NCBI GenBank assembly: GCA_003280995.1
Contig: QCDG01000003.1
Location: 1-64,000 of the forward strand
DNA: 64,000 nucleotides
Reading direction: 5' to 3'
Source: Prochlorococcus sp. AG-355-A09
GTDB lineage: Bacteria > Cyanobacteriota > Cyanobacteriia > PCC-6307 > Cyanobiaceae
In this document: positions 9,343-18,588 of the stretch, piece by piece
How the letters are laid out: every line of letters begins with the position of its first letter
How positions within the stretch are numbered: the stretch's first letter is position 1
The notes under the pieces: generated by a model
Told to the model about the DNA's origin: nothing
Seen by the model: the letters and a program-made list of their open reading frames with translations, nothing else
Databases searched by the model: none
Position numbers and translations under genes: made by a program

Positions 9343-10146
9343 TTAGGAAATATATTGAGAATCTTCAAAAGATTCATTTGGTAATGATTCTATACCGCCG
9401 AAACGTCTATTTCTTGATTGGTAATCAATTATTGCTCTAAGAAATTCATGCTCATTGAACTCTGGCCAAAGTACGTCAGATATATAAATTTCTGAATATG
9501 CTAATTGCCATAATAAAAAATTACTTATCCTTTTTTCACCACTAGTTCTTATTAGTAATTCTGGATCCTTAATCCCTCTAGTTAATAACTCTGAATTAAA
9601 TAATTCTTCATTAATTTCACTTGGTTTTATTTCTCCAGAAGAAGATTTTAATGCTAGTTCTTTTGCAACTTTTACTATTTCTTGCCTGCCTCCGTAATTA
9701 ACACAAACATTGAATAAAAATTTATTGTTGTTTTTAGTAAGTGATTCTGAACTAGATATTATTTCTTTTAAATTTTTTGGGAAAGGAGTTAAATCCCCAA
9801 TAAATTTTATTTTTGTTGATTCTTCATGTATCTCTTTAATTTCGTTTTTTAAAACTTCGCTAAAGAGATTTATAAGAAAATCAACTTCTTTTGTTGGTCT
9901 TGTCCAATTCTCAGTTGAAAAAGCATAAACAGTAATTACTTTACAACCTAAATTTTTTGCAGCTTTGAGAATTTTTTTTAATACACTGACTCCCTGTTTA
10001 TGTCCAAATGATCTGGGTAAACCTTTTCTAGTCGCCCATCTCCCATTGCCATCCATAATTATAGCTACATGCTTGGGCAATTTTTCCTTATCTATTTTCA
10101 TTAATAAGTCAGTAATTTTATCGTCTATTACTTTTTCTAAACTCAT
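9343..10146 (-). CDS. uppS: Isoprenyl (undecaprenyl-type) diphosphate synthase
   Basis: A cis-prenyltransferase that builds the C55 carrier lipid for peptidoglycan and glycan assembly. The signature [16 protein letters not shown] places the catalytic Asp at 32. Also visible are the [10 protein letters not shown] segment, NYGGRQEIV, and [21 protein letters not shown] (substrate-binding Arg and Ser residues). Length 267 is normal. It is 3 bases after cdaA, so cell-wall lipid and c-di-AMP synthesis are probably expressed together. Confidence 0.95.
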   Translation of the reverse strand: MSLEKVIDDKITDLLMKIDKEKLPKHVAIIMDGNGRWATRKGLPRSFGHKQGVSVLKKILKAAKNLGCKVITVYAFSTENWTRPTKEVDFLINLFSEVLKNEIKEIHEESTKIKFIGDLTPFPKNLKEIISSSESLTKNNNKFLFNVCVNYGGRQEIVKVAKELALKSSSGEIKPSEINEELFNSELLTRGIKDPELLIRTSGEKRISNFLLWQLAYSEIYISDVLWPEFNEHEFLRAIIDYQSRNRRFGGIESLPNESFEDSQYIS

Positions 10147-10149
10147 TAG

Positions 10150-11058
10150 TTAATCCTTTTTGTTAATAAAAATTTCTGATTTTTCTGACTCTTTTTTATT
10201 AATATCACTGATGATAGTATCACTCGAGTCTGTCTTTTGGGATGAAACATTTTTATTTAAAGATGCTTTATTTGCTCCCATAGAGTTTTGATTTCCAATC
10301 AATTTTGCAAGAAGTTCTTGTAACCTGCTGCTGGTAATTGGCCTTTCCAGTTTGCCTTGGTTTGCTAATGATAACGTACCTGTTTCTTCAGAAACAACAA
10401 TACAAATACATCTATCAAATCTTTCTGTAATACCTAATGCTGCTAAATGTCTTGTTCCATATCTACTTATTCCTTGTCTTGAGAGAGGAAGTATTACGCC
10501 AGCAGAAATTATTTTATTTCCTTTCACAAGAACTGCTCCATCATGTAAAGGCGTATCTGTAGCAAAAAGATTTATTAAAAGGTCAGTTGATAATTGTGCC
10601 TCAATATTGGTACCTGAATATAAAAAATCTTCAGGTCTTAAATCACTCCCCAAATCTACAACGATTAAAGCACCTCTTCTATTTTGAGAGAGTTTACCGG
10701 CAGTATCAACTAACTGAGTAATGGTAGTTGAAGTTGCTCTGAATTCCTTTGGTGGATTCCCTAGTAATACAGCTAGCCTCCCAGTGCCTAGTAATTCCAT
10801 TAATCTTCTTAACTCTCCTTGCCAAAGGATCGCTAATGAGAGAGAGCAAGCGAGGACTACAGCATCAATTAATTTTGATGTTAGTGGTAAGTATGCATAT
10901 CTTTGAATAAACCATGCGGATGATACTAAAAACAAATATCCTCTTAGAAGCCATAATGTCCGTTGTTCTTTTACTCTAGAGAATAATAATAGTCCGAAAC
11001 CAACAGCAAATAAGACATCTAATAAAAGCTTTAAATTTATAATCCCCCAGAAATTCAC
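10150..11058 (-). CDS. cdaA: Diadenylate cyclase CdaA, membrane-bound
   Basis: Makes cyclic di-AMP from two ATP at the cytosolic membrane face. The first 80 residues hold about three membrane helices; the DAC (DisA_N) domain follows with DGAVLV (DGA at 173-175) and YGTRHLAALGI (200-210). The canonical RHR triad reads Arg-His-Leu here, the Leu codon lying at 10444-10446. SEETGTLS closes the domain. The last 50 residues are a Ser/Asn/Lys-rich tail. It lies 28 bases after lysA and 3 before uppS; a CdaR or GlmM partner is not adjacent. Confidence 0.92.
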   Translation of the reverse strand: MNFWGIINLKLLLDVLFAVGFGLLLFSRVKEQRTLWLLRGYLFLVSSAWFIQRYAYLPLTSKLIDAVVLACSLSLAILWQGELRRLMELLGTGRLAVLLGNPPKEFRATSTTITQLVDTAGKLSQNRRGALIVVDLGSDLRPEDFLYSGTNIEAQLSTDLLINLFATDTPLHDGAVLVKGNKIISAGVILPLSRQGISRYGTRHLAALGITERFDRCICIVVSEETGTLSLANQGKLERPITSSRLQELLAKLIGNQNSMGANKASLNKNVSSQKTDSSDTIISDINKKESEKSEIFINKKD

Positions 11059-11086
11059 ACTAAAAACAAAATTAATTTAAATGTAC

Positions 11087-12460
11087 CTAATTTTGTTTGA
11101 TAAAGCGATCAGGTAATACGTCGTATTTTAAAAGATCCAATGGGTTTTCTCTTTTTTGAATAATTTCTGCTTCTCCATCTTTAACTAAGAGAGCAGCAGG
11201 TCTTGGAATTCTGTTGTAGTTAGAACTCATTGAATTATTATATGCACCAGTACCAAAAACACATATAAGATCTCCCGTTTTACATTCTGCTAGTTCAATT
11301 TCTTTAAACAATACATCTCCAGATTCGCAGTGCTTACCAGCAATAGTATATTTATTTTTGGAATTAATATTAAATGGATTACTTACTAAACATGCAGAAT
11401 AATTTGATTGATATGTAATTGGTCTTGGATTATCACTCATACCACCATCAACAGATAAATATGTTCTGATACCAGGAATTTCTTTAAAAGCCCCAATTTT
11501 ATAAATGGTTATACCTGCTGTAGATACAATAGATCTACCTGGTTCGCACATTAATGTGGGAAAATCTAAGTTGTTTTTTTTACAAGCTTCAACAACGGAA
11601 GAAGAAATTGTTTTTACCCATTCATCAATGGAAGGGGGATCATCACTTTCTGTATACCTTATACCTAAACCCCCGCCAACATTTAGTTCCTCAATATTAT
11701 GACCAAATTTTTTAGCGTCCAAGATAACCTTTACCATTATATCTCCCAGATCCTTATGAGGGTCTAGTTCAAAAATCTGTGAACCTATATGAGCATGTAA
11801 ACCTTTTAATTTTAGGTATTTTGTATTGCTGATTCTGTTAAACAGAGTATCTAAATATTCTATTCCGAAACCAAATTTGCTATCAAATGATCCAGTTCTA
11901 ATATATTCATGTGTATGGCATTCTATCCCAGGAGTAAAGCGAATCATTATTTCTAAATCATGATTAAATGAATTTGAGATCTCATCTAATCTTTCTAAGT
12001 CGTAATCATTATCTACAATAACCTTAATATTATTTCTAACTGCGAATTCTAATTCTTTGTCTGATTTGTTGTTACCATGAAAAACAATTTTTTCATTTGG
12101 AACCCCACCTTTAATAGCAGTTAATAGTTCTCCTTCTGAAACAGCATCAAGTCCTAAACCTTCCGAAGAAACAAGACTACTCATGAAAATGGAACTATTT
12201 GCCTTAGAAGCATATATGGGCAAGGATTTTCCTGGGTAATATTTTTCTAATGCTTGTTTGTACGCTTTACAAGAATTTCTTAAAGTGATTTCATCCAAGA
12301 TATAAAGAGGGGAATCATATTTTTTAACTAGTTCTTCAATAGAACATCCACCAACTGATAATTTCCCATCTCTTTCAATGGATGTGGTGATGGGCATAAT
12401 ATTTCTGTTAGGACTTTCCAAGTCAATTTTTTGTTTTAAAAAAGATTGTTTTTCTTCCAT
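11087..12460 (-). CDS. lysA: Diaminopimelate decarboxylase
   Basis: Last step of lysine synthesis: decarboxylates meso-diaminopimelate using PLP. Visible are PIYASKANSS with the PLP lysine at 86, HGNNKS, the Gly-rich phosphate loop NVGGGLGIRY, EPGRSIV, and the substrate-binding CESGD near residue 378. The length (457) includes an N-terminal extension of about 25 residues rich in polar residues. It is the first gene of the minus run lysA-cdaA-uppS-bioB-trhO and is divergent from rimI. Confidence 0.95.
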   Translation of the reverse strand: MEEKQSFLKQKIDLESPNRNIMPITTSIERDGKLSVGGCSIEELVKKYDSPLYILDEITLRNSCKAYKQALEKYYPGKSLPIYASKANSSIFMSSLVSSEGLGLDAVSEGELLTAIKGGVPNEKIVFHGNNKSDKELEFAVRNNIKVIVDNDYDLERLDEISNSFNHDLEIMIRFTPGIECHTHEYIRTGSFDSKFGFGIEYLDTLFNRISNTKYLKLKGLHAHIGSQIFELDPHKDLGDIMVKVILDAKKFGHNIEELNVGGGLGIRYTESDDPPSIDEWVKTISSSVVEACKKNNLDFPTLMCEPGRSIVSTAGITIYKIGAFKEIPGIRTYLSVDGGMSDNPRPITYQSNYSACLVSNPFNINSKNKYTIAGKHCESGDVLFKEIELAECKTGDLICVFGTGAYNNSMSSNYNRIPRPAALLVKDGEAEIIQKRENPLDLLKYDVLPDRFIKQN

Positions 12461-12501
12461 GGGAGAACTTCAAATAAAGCTATGCCAAAACTGTCATATT
12501 T

Positions 12502-12507
12502 TATAAT
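12502..12507 (+). promoter_or_regulatory. Probable -10 box for rimI, inside a small dyad
   Basis: A perfect TATAAT lies 40 bases before the rimI ATG in the lysA/rimI divergent spacer. It is embedded in the dyad GTCAT (12493-12497) and ATGAC (12506-12510). No good -35 box is seen. Promoter by pattern only; the dyad could be chance. Confidence 0.4.
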
Positions 12508-12547
12508 GACTTTAGATTTGAACTTTCTAGATATAAATACATAATAA

Positions 12548-12988
12548 ATGATATCTATCAAACAAATAAATAATAAAGATATTGATTTATGTTATGAATT
12601 AGATTCAAATACGATTTCTCTATGGAGTAAAGAACAATGGGATAACGAATTCAAAAAGGATGGCACAAAAATCTTTGGATTATTAATTAATAATTTAGTC
12701 ATTGGTATAGGTGTTTTTCAAGTTGTTCTTGATGAAGCCCAAATTAATTATTTTGTTGTAAATAAGAAATTTAGGAAAAAGGGTTTTGGATCATATCTTA
12801 TGAGCTATCTAATAAAAAAATGTGAAGAATTAAGCCTAAAAAAAATACTATTGGAGGTTTCTCAGGACAATTTTACTGCTGAAAAATTTTATAGTCACTT
12901 TGATTTTTCTACTGTAGGAATAAGAAAAAATTATTATAAAGATGGTTCACATGCTCTTTTAAAAGAAAAAAAATTAACAACAAAATAA
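12548..12988 (+). CDS. rimI: GNAT N-acetyltransferase, RimI type
   Basis: A 146-residue GNAT protein, the size of RimI, which acetylates the N-terminus of ribosomal protein S18. The acetyl-CoA loop is VNKKFRKKGFGSYLMSYLI (Q/RxxGxG as RKKGFG), followed by ILLEVSQDNFTAEKFYSHFDF, which is the RimI-like segment with EVS..N..A..FY and the Tyr-x-x-x-x-Phe close. The C-terminus has RKNYYKDGSHALL, matching the usual R-x-x-YY of RimI. A different small-substrate GNAT is possible, but the YY motif favours RimI. Confidence 0.85.
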   Translation: MISIKQINNKDIDLCYELDSNTISLWSKEQWDNEFKKDGTKIFGLLINNLVIGIGVFQVVLDEAQINYFVVNKKFRKKGFGSYLMSYLIKKCEELSLKKILLEVSQDNFTAEKFYSHFDFSTVGIRKNYYKDGSHALLKEKKLTTK

Positions 12989-13123
12989 TGTAAAAATTTA
13001 ATTGTTCGGATAACCAGAATCACTGAAATTACTATAATTTCTTGCTATATCACTAAAAAAGTTCAATTTAATTTGATAAATCATACTTTTGGGTATTCAC
13101 AAAAGCTCATTCTGAACACAAAA

Positions 13124-13152
13124 TTGACATATTACTGGTAGGTTATTAATAG
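13124..13152 (+). promoter_or_regulatory. Possible clpC promoter
   Basis: A perfect TTGACA at 13124-13129 is followed after 17 bases by TAATAG (13147-13152), with an overlapping TATTAA. It lies just before the clpC ATG at 13168, in a 179-base gap that otherwise holds no ORF I can support. The -10 match is imperfect and the leader would be very short. Confidence 0.3.
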
Positions 13153-13167
13153 TAATTCAATCTTCTA

Positions 13168-15693
13168 ATGTTTGAAAGATTTACAGAAAAAGCTATAAAG
13201 GTCATTATGCTTGCTCAAGAGGAAGCTAGAAGACTTGGTCATAATTTTGTTGGAACTGAACAAATTCTTTTGGGGTTAATTGGTGAAGGAACTGGTGTTG
13301 CAGCGAAAGTACTTAAATCACTTGGAGTTAATTTAAAAGATTCAAGGATAGAGGTGGAAAAAATAATTGGTAGAGGTTCAGGGTTTGTGGCTGTAGAAAT
13401 ACCTTTTACTCCTAGGGCTAAAAGAGTTTTAGAACTATCTTTAGAAGAGGCTCGTCAACTTGGCCACAATTACATTGGTACAGAACATTTATTGTTAGGT
13501 TTAATAAGAGAGGGTGAAGGTGTTGCTGCAAGAGTTCTTGAAAATCTTAATATTGACCTTACTAAGGTTAGAACTCAAGTCATAAGGATGCTGGGTGAAA
13601 CAGCCGAAGTTGGCTCAGGGGCCAGTTCAACTAAGGGCAACTTAAAAACTGCTACTCTTGATGAATTTGGAACAAATTTAACAAAATTAGCAAGTGAATC
13701 AAAATTAGATCCAGTCGTTGGACGCCATTCAGAAATAGATCGTGTAGTTCAAATACTAGGTAGGAGGACAAAGAATAATCCTGTTCTTATTGGAGAGCCA
13801 GGTGTAGGTAAAACAGCTATCGCAGAAGGTTTAGCTCAAAGAATACAAACTGGGGATATCCCAGACATACTTGAAGATAAAAGAGTTTTGACTCTTGATA
13901 TAGGTCTTTTGGTAGCAGGAACAAAATATAGAGGTGAATTTGAAGAAAGGTTAAAAAAGATAATGGAAGAAATTAAATCAGCAGGTAATGTCATCCTTGT
14001 CATAGATGAAGTGCATACTTTAATTGGTGCCGGAGCTGCTGAAGGAGCTATAGATGCAGCAAATATACTCAAGCCAGCATTAGCTAGAGGGGAACTTCAA
14101 TGTATTGGAGCAACAACTTTAGATGAATACAGAAAACATATTGAAAGAGATGCTGCTTTAGAAAGAAGATTCCAGCCTGTAATGGTAGGGGAGCCATCTA
14201 TAGAAGATACAATCGAAATTTTAAAAGGTCTTAGAGAGCGTTACGAACAACATCATCGTCTAAAAATTACTGATGATGCCCTTGAGGCCGCAGCTCATTT
14301 AGGGGATCGTTATATATCTGACAGATTTCTACCTGATAAGGCTATTGACCTCATCGACGAGGCGGGAAGTAGAGTACGTTTAATAAACTCTAAACTTCCT
14401 CCTGAAGCTAAACAAATAGATAGAGAACTAAGACAAGTCCAAAAACAGAAGGAAGAATCTGTAAGAGACCAAAATTTCGATCAAGCTGGCCAATTACGCG
14501 AAAAAGAAATGGAATTGTCTGCAAAAATAAAAGAGGTATTGGATAATAAAAAAGAATCTACAGCTGGAGATCAATCTGATGCTGATATTTCTGTCAAAAG
14601 TGATTCAAAACTTTTACAAAGTCCTATTGTTAGTGAAGAGGATGTAGCACATATTGTGGCTTCATGGACGGGTGTTCCTGTTCAAAAATTAACAGAAACT
14701 GAATCAGTCAAGCTTCTTAATATGGAGGAAACTCTTCATCAACGATTAATTGGACAAGATGAAGCTGTAAAGGCTGTTTCAAGAGCTATAAGAAGAGCAA
14801 GAGTTGGATTAAAAAATCCTAATCGACCCATCGCCAGTTTTATCTTCTCTGGTCCTACTGGTGTTGGTAAAACTGAATTAACTAAATCATTAGCTTCATA
14901 TTTCTTCGGTAGTGAAGAAGCCATGATCAGATTAGATATGTCAGAATTTATGGAAAGACATACAGTTAGTAAACTCATAGGTTCGCCCCCTGGTTATGTT
15001 GGTTTTAATGAAGGCGGTCAACTTACTGAAGCGGTTAGAAGACGTCCTTATACCGTCGTTTTATTTGATGAAGTTGAAAAGGCTCATCCAGATGTTTTCA
15101 ACTTATTATTGCAGCTACTTGAAGATGGAAGATTAACTGACTCAAAAGGCAGAACTGTAGATTTCAAAAATACATTGTTAATAATGACCTCTAATATTGG
15201 TTCAAAAGTAATCGAGAAAGGAGGTGGCGGACTAGGATTTGAATTCTCAGGTGATTCAGTTGAAGATAGTCAGTATAATAGAATTAAATCATTAGTTAAT
15301 GAAGAACTTAAGCAATATTTTAGGCCTGAATTTTTAAATAGACTTGATGAAATAATTGTTTTCAGACAACTAACTAAAAATGAAGTTAAAGAAATTGCTG
15401 AAATAATGTTGCAAGAGGTTTTTGTTAGATTACAAGATAAAGGCATTAAGTTAAATGTCACCGATGCTTTTAAAGAAAGACTTGTTGAAGAAGGTTATAA
15501 TCCTTCATACGGAGCAAGACCTTTGAGAAGGGCAGTTATGCGTTTACTCGAAGATAGTTTGGCCGAAGAAGTTCTTTCTGGGAGAATAAAAGATGGGGAT
15601 AATGCTTTAGTTGATATAGATGATAATAAAAAAGTTACTATAAATATTTCTTCTGAAGAATCTTCTCAAGAGCTAGCAGGTGCTAAATTCTAA
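13168..15693 (+). CDS. clpC: Clp protease ATP-binding subunit ClpC
   Basis: HSP100 unfoldase that feeds ClpP/ClpR proteases and is essential in cyanobacteria. The 841 residues contain two N-terminal Clp-N repeats ([13 protein letters not shown] and [13 protein letters not shown]), AAA1 with Walker A GEPGVGKT (near 210) and [15 protein letters not shown], a middle domain with the UVR-like [13 protein letters not shown] (near 436), and AAA2 with [15 protein letters not shown] (near 562) and [16 protein letters not shown]. The single-coil middle domain marks ClpC rather than ClpB. It is followed by a GldA-like gene after 15 bases. Confidence 0.97.
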   Translation: MFERFTEKAIKVIMLAQEEARRLGHNFVGTEQILLGLIGEGTGVAAKVLKSLGVNLKDSRIEVEKIIGRGSGFVAVEIPFTPRAKRVLELSLEEARQLGHNYIGTEHLLLGLIREGEGVAARVLENLNIDLTKVRTQVIRMLGETAEVGSGASSTKGNLKTATLDEFGTNLTKLASESKLDPVVGRHSEIDRVVQILGRRTKNNPVLIGEPGVGKTAIAEGLAQRIQTGDIPDILEDKRVLTLDIGLLVAGTKYRGEFEERLKKIMEEIKSAGNVILVIDEVHTLIGAGAAEGAIDAANILKPALARGELQCIGATTLDEYRKHIERDAALERRFQPVMVGEPSIEDTIEILKGLRERYEQHHRLKITDDALEAAAHLGDRYISDRFLPDKAIDLIDEAGSRVRLINSKLPPEAKQIDRELRQVQKQKEESVRDQNFDQAGQLREKEMELSAKIKEVLDNKKESTAGDQSDADISVKSDSKLLQSPIVSEEDVAHIVASWTGVPVQKLTETESVKLLNMEETLHQRLIGQDEAVKAVSRAIRRARVGLKNPNRPIASFIFSGPTGVGKTELTKSLASYFFGSEEAMIRLDMSEFMERHTVSKLIGSPPGYVGFNEGGQLTEAVRRRPYTVVLFDEVEKAHPDVFNLLLQLLEDGRLTDSKGRTVDFKNTLLIMTSNIGSKVIEKGGGGLGFEFSGDSVEDSQYNRIKSLVNEELKQYFRPEFLNRLDEIIVFRQLTKNEVKEIAEIMLQEVFVRLQDKGIKLNVTDAFKERLVEEGYNPSYGARPLRRAVMRLLEDSLAEEVLSGRIKDGDNALVDIDDNKKVTINISSEESSQELAGAKF

Positions 15694-15708
15694 TTATTCA
15701 AATTAAAT

Positions 15709-16800
15709 ATGCAGTTAATCTCTCCAGAAACTATATATAGGGGAAATTCTGCTTGGGAAGAATCTTTACCTCAAATTACTAAATTAACTAAAAGTCCATT
15801 AATACTAGGCAGAGGGATTCAAACGAATAATTTGAGAAATAATATATTTAATGATTTAAAAAATCAAAAGCTTAATGTTAATTCTGCTAATTTACAATTT
15901 GATTGTTGTTACGAAGATATTTCAAGAGTTAAAAATATCATTTTAAATAATAATAATGATTCTATTATCGCTGCTGGAGGAGGAAAAGTTCTAGATTCTG
16001 GAAAATATATAGCAGATGCTCTTGATATTCCTTGTATTACAATCCCCCTTAGCGCCTCTACATGTGCAGGTTGGACAGCCTTGTCAAATATATATACAAA
16101 GGATGGTCAATTTATAAAGGACGTCGCGTTAAAATCTTGTCCGAAAATACTAGTTTATGATCATAAATTTATTCAGACAGCTCCATCAAGAACTCTTGCA
16201 AGTGGCATAGCAGATGCCTTGGCAAAATGGTACGAATCCTCAATAACAAGTTCAATGATAGATGATGGTCTTGTTCAACAAGCAATTCAGATATCAAGAG
16301 TTTTAAGAGATCAACTACTAATTGATGGAGAAAAAGCGTTTAAGGGTCAATTTGAAAATTATCATTCTTGGCAAAATACTGTAGAAGCATGTGGACTTAC
16401 AGCAGGATTAGTTGGTGGTATTGGTGGAGAAAAGTGTAGGACTGCAGCTGCACACGCTATTCATAATGCAATTACTCAGATAATCACCCCTAAAAAATTC
16501 TTACATGGTGAGATTGTTGGGGTTGGATTATTATTGCAATTAAAATTAGAAGAAATAAAAAATAATAATAAATTAGCTGATCAATCAATTAAACAATTAT
16601 TTGTACTCATGAAAGAATTGAATTTGCCAACTACTATCGGACAACTTGGAATAAATGTTTTTGAAAATAATAATTTAGAGAAAATTGCTGATTTTACTTG
16701 TCGAGATAAATCTGAGATTCACTTTTTGCCTTTTGAAATTAATAAACGAGACATAATAGAGGTCATTTCAAATTTTGAACTTCAAAAAATTAAAATATAA
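15709..16800 (+). CDS. Iron/zinc-dependent alcohol dehydrogenase, GldA (glycerol dehydrogenase) family
   Basis: A 363-residue NAD(P)-dependent polyol dehydrogenase. The nucleotide loop is IAAGGGKVLDSGKYIAD, followed by the PLSASTCAGWTALS segment. Metal ligands are predicted in SGIADALAKW (Asp) and in the two His segments AAHAIHNAI and FLHGEIVG. These match GldA and related glycerol-1-phosphate or 3-dehydroquinate-like folds. Substrate is unproven; glycerol or another small polyol is the family expectation. It lies between clpC (15 bases) and an alpha/beta hydrolase (9 bases). Confidence 0.8.
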   Translation: MQLISPETIYRGNSAWEESLPQITKLTKSPLILGRGIQTNNLRNNIFNDLKNQKLNVNSANLQFDCCYEDISRVKNIILNNNNDSIIAAGGGKVLDSGKYIADALDIPCITIPLSASTCAGWTALSNIYTKDGQFIKDVALKSCPKILVYDHKFIQTAPSRTLASGIADALAKWYESSITSSMIDDGLVQQAIQISRVLRDQLLIDGEKAFKGQFENYHSWQNTVEACGLTAGLVGGIGGEKCRTAAAHAIHNAITQIITPKKFLHGEIVGVGLLLQLKLEEIKNNNKLADQSIKQLFVLMKELNLPTTIGQLGINVFENNNLEKIADFTCRDKSEIHFLPFEINKRDIIEVISNFELQKIKI

Positions 16801-16809
16801 AATATTTTT

Positions 16810-17709
16810 TTGACTAAAAACAATTTTGAACAATTAAGTGATCTAAATGCAGAATTTTTTGAAAGCGCCAAATTGTCACTATTAGACCCTCTAGGTCTTT
16901 ATTTAGCAAATGATGTTAAGTGGATAAAGCTCAACCAAAATTGGAATTCTTTAAAATTCCCAGTAGTTATGGGAGGTAAAGGTCAACCATTACTTCTTCT
17001 ACATGGCTTTGATAGTAGTTTTTTAGAATTCAGGAGAATATATAAATCACTAAAAAGAAATTTTCAAGTTATTGTTCCTGATCTGCTGGGTTTTGGTTTT
17101 AGTCCCAGGTGCGCAACAAATGAATACAATTCCTCGAAAATAATTTCACACTTAATTGATCTGCTTAAGACATTAAAGATAGAAAAGAATCTAAAAATTG
17201 TTGGTGCTTCTATGGGAGGCTCAACAGCTTTAAAACTTGCTTTTGAAATTCCTGATTCTATTGATAAAATTATCCTTTTGTCCCCTGCCGGATTGTTTGG
17301 GGAACCTAAGAGTATCCCTTTCCCTCTTAACCAAATAGGCGCCTCATTTCTTGGATTACCTCAGGTCAGAAAAAGTCTGTGTAGGCAAGCATTTGCTTTC
17401 CCAGATGAATTTGTTGGAAAGATGGAAGAGCAAATTGCTTCAATTCATCTTGGTTGTAAAGGATGGAGGAATTCACTTGCATCATTTGCAAAAAGTGGTG
17501 GGTTTGCAGGGACTCAAAAATATATTCAAAATATCCCAATTAAAACATTATGTGGAGAAAATGATCGAATTCTTGGAAAAAAAGAGATTAAAAATATAAG
17601 AAGTATTGAAAAATTAAATTTTGTAGGGTTACAAAATTGTGGTCATCTTCCACATATAGATCTTCCATCATTATCTAGTAAAATTATCCAAGATTATTTT
17701 TTGGAATAA
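16810..17709 (+). CDS. Alpha/beta hydrolase
   Basis: A 299-residue cytosolic alpha/beta hydrolase of unknown substrate. The oxyanion-hole segment is LLLLHGFDSSFLEFR, the nucleophile elbow is VGASMGGSTAL (Ser near residue 134), the acid is likely in CGENDRILGKKE, and the catalytic His in NCGHLPHIDLP. The lid region has a Phe/Arg-rich stretch. The start is TTG at 16810; it is 9 bases after the GldA-family gene, so probably cotranscribed. In cyanobacteria this family is often annotated as a lipase or haloalkane dehalogenase-like protein, without proof. Confidence 0.85.
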   Translation: MTKNNFEQLSDLNAEFFESAKLSLLDPLGLYLANDVKWIKLNQNWNSLKFPVVMGGKGQPLLLLHGFDSSFLEFRRIYKSLKRNFQVIVPDLLGFGFSPRCATNEYNSSKIISHLIDLLKTLKIEKNLKIVGASMGGSTALKLAFEIPDSIDKIILLSPAGLFGEPKSIPFPLNQIGASFLGLPQVRKSLCRQAFAFPDEFVGKMEEQIASIHLGCKGWRNSLASFAKSGGFAGTQKYIQNIPIKTLCGENDRILGKKEIKNIRSIEKLNFVGLQNCGHLPHIDLPSLSSKIIQDYFLE

Positions 17710-17721
17710 AAGATTTTTTAA

Positions 17722-18579
17722 TTAATTTAGATACTTGAGAATTATAAAAATATAATACAAAACTGATGGAGTAAAAATGTAACTGTCGATTCTGTCAAGA
17801 ATTCCTCCATGTCCCGGTAAAAAAGTTCCGGAATCTTTTATTTTTGCATCTCTCTTCATCATAGATTCAATTAAATCTCCAACTAATGCCATAAGAGAAA
17901 TTGAAATTCCATATATTATTCCTACAAATAATGGATTTTCCCAATTCATTAAAAATGCGAAAAATATTGCAAGTAAAGTTGAACAGGATATTCCTCCAAT
18001 TAAACCTTCTATAGTTTTGCTCGGAGATATTGGAGATAGAGATGTTTTTCCAAACGATTTACCAATAAAATAAGAGCCAATATCACTAGCTACAATTAAA
18101 AAACAAGAAGTTAAAGTTAAATGAAGACCTGTAGTATTTGATAAGTTATCAAACGAGATAAACCCCTGATTTGAACTTATTATCACTGAATCTAATCCTC
18201 TTAATTTAATCCAGTAACTTGGTAAAAAACCTAAATAGAATAATCCAAAAATAGAGGCTGCAATATCTGAAATTGTCCCAGGTTTTGGTTGCAAAAGTAA
18301 CCAAGTGCATATCCCAACTGAACAGATTGGCAAAATTGAATTTGAAATTTCTCCTTCAAGTAAACCAATAGTTTCAAGATAAGTAGAAACTATAATAATA
18401 AACGATGAAAATAATGTGGTTTTTGTAGCTGGTCTTATTCCTTTAAATTCTGCCATTCTAAAAAATTCTAATAATGCTAGATATGTAAGCAAAGCAGTTG
18501 CCAATGTAAAAAACCATCCGCCCAACAAAACAACAATTAAACCAAAAATTCCTATAAGTAATCCGCTTTTTAATCTCAT
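17722..18579 (-). CDS. cdsA: Phosphatidate cytidylyltransferase
   Basis: Makes CDP-diacylglycerol, precursor of phosphatidylglycerol, in the membrane. The 285 residues are mostly hydrophobic with seven or eight helices. The family signature is complete near the C-terminus: KRDAKIKDSGTFLPGHGGIL then DRIDS, with the metal-binding Asp residues. The segment SPSKTIEGLIGG is also typical. It follows the decarboxylase gene by 9 bases on the same strand and converges with the hydrolase. Confidence 0.95.
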   Translation of the reverse strand: MRLKSGLLIGIFGLIVVLLGGWFFTLATALLTYLALLEFFRMAEFKGIRPATKTTLFSSFIIIVSTYLETIGLLEGEISNSILPICSVGICTWLLLQPKPGTISDIAASIFGLFYLGFLPSYWIKLRGLDSVIISSNQGFISFDNLSNTTGLHLTLTSCFLIVASDIGSYFIGKSFGKTSLSPISPSKTIEGLIGGISCSTLLAIFFAFLMNWENPLFVGIIYGISISLMALVGDLIESMMKRDAKIKDSGTFLPGHGGILDRIDSYIFTPSVLYYIFIILKYLN

Positions 18580-18588
18580 ATAAAATTA

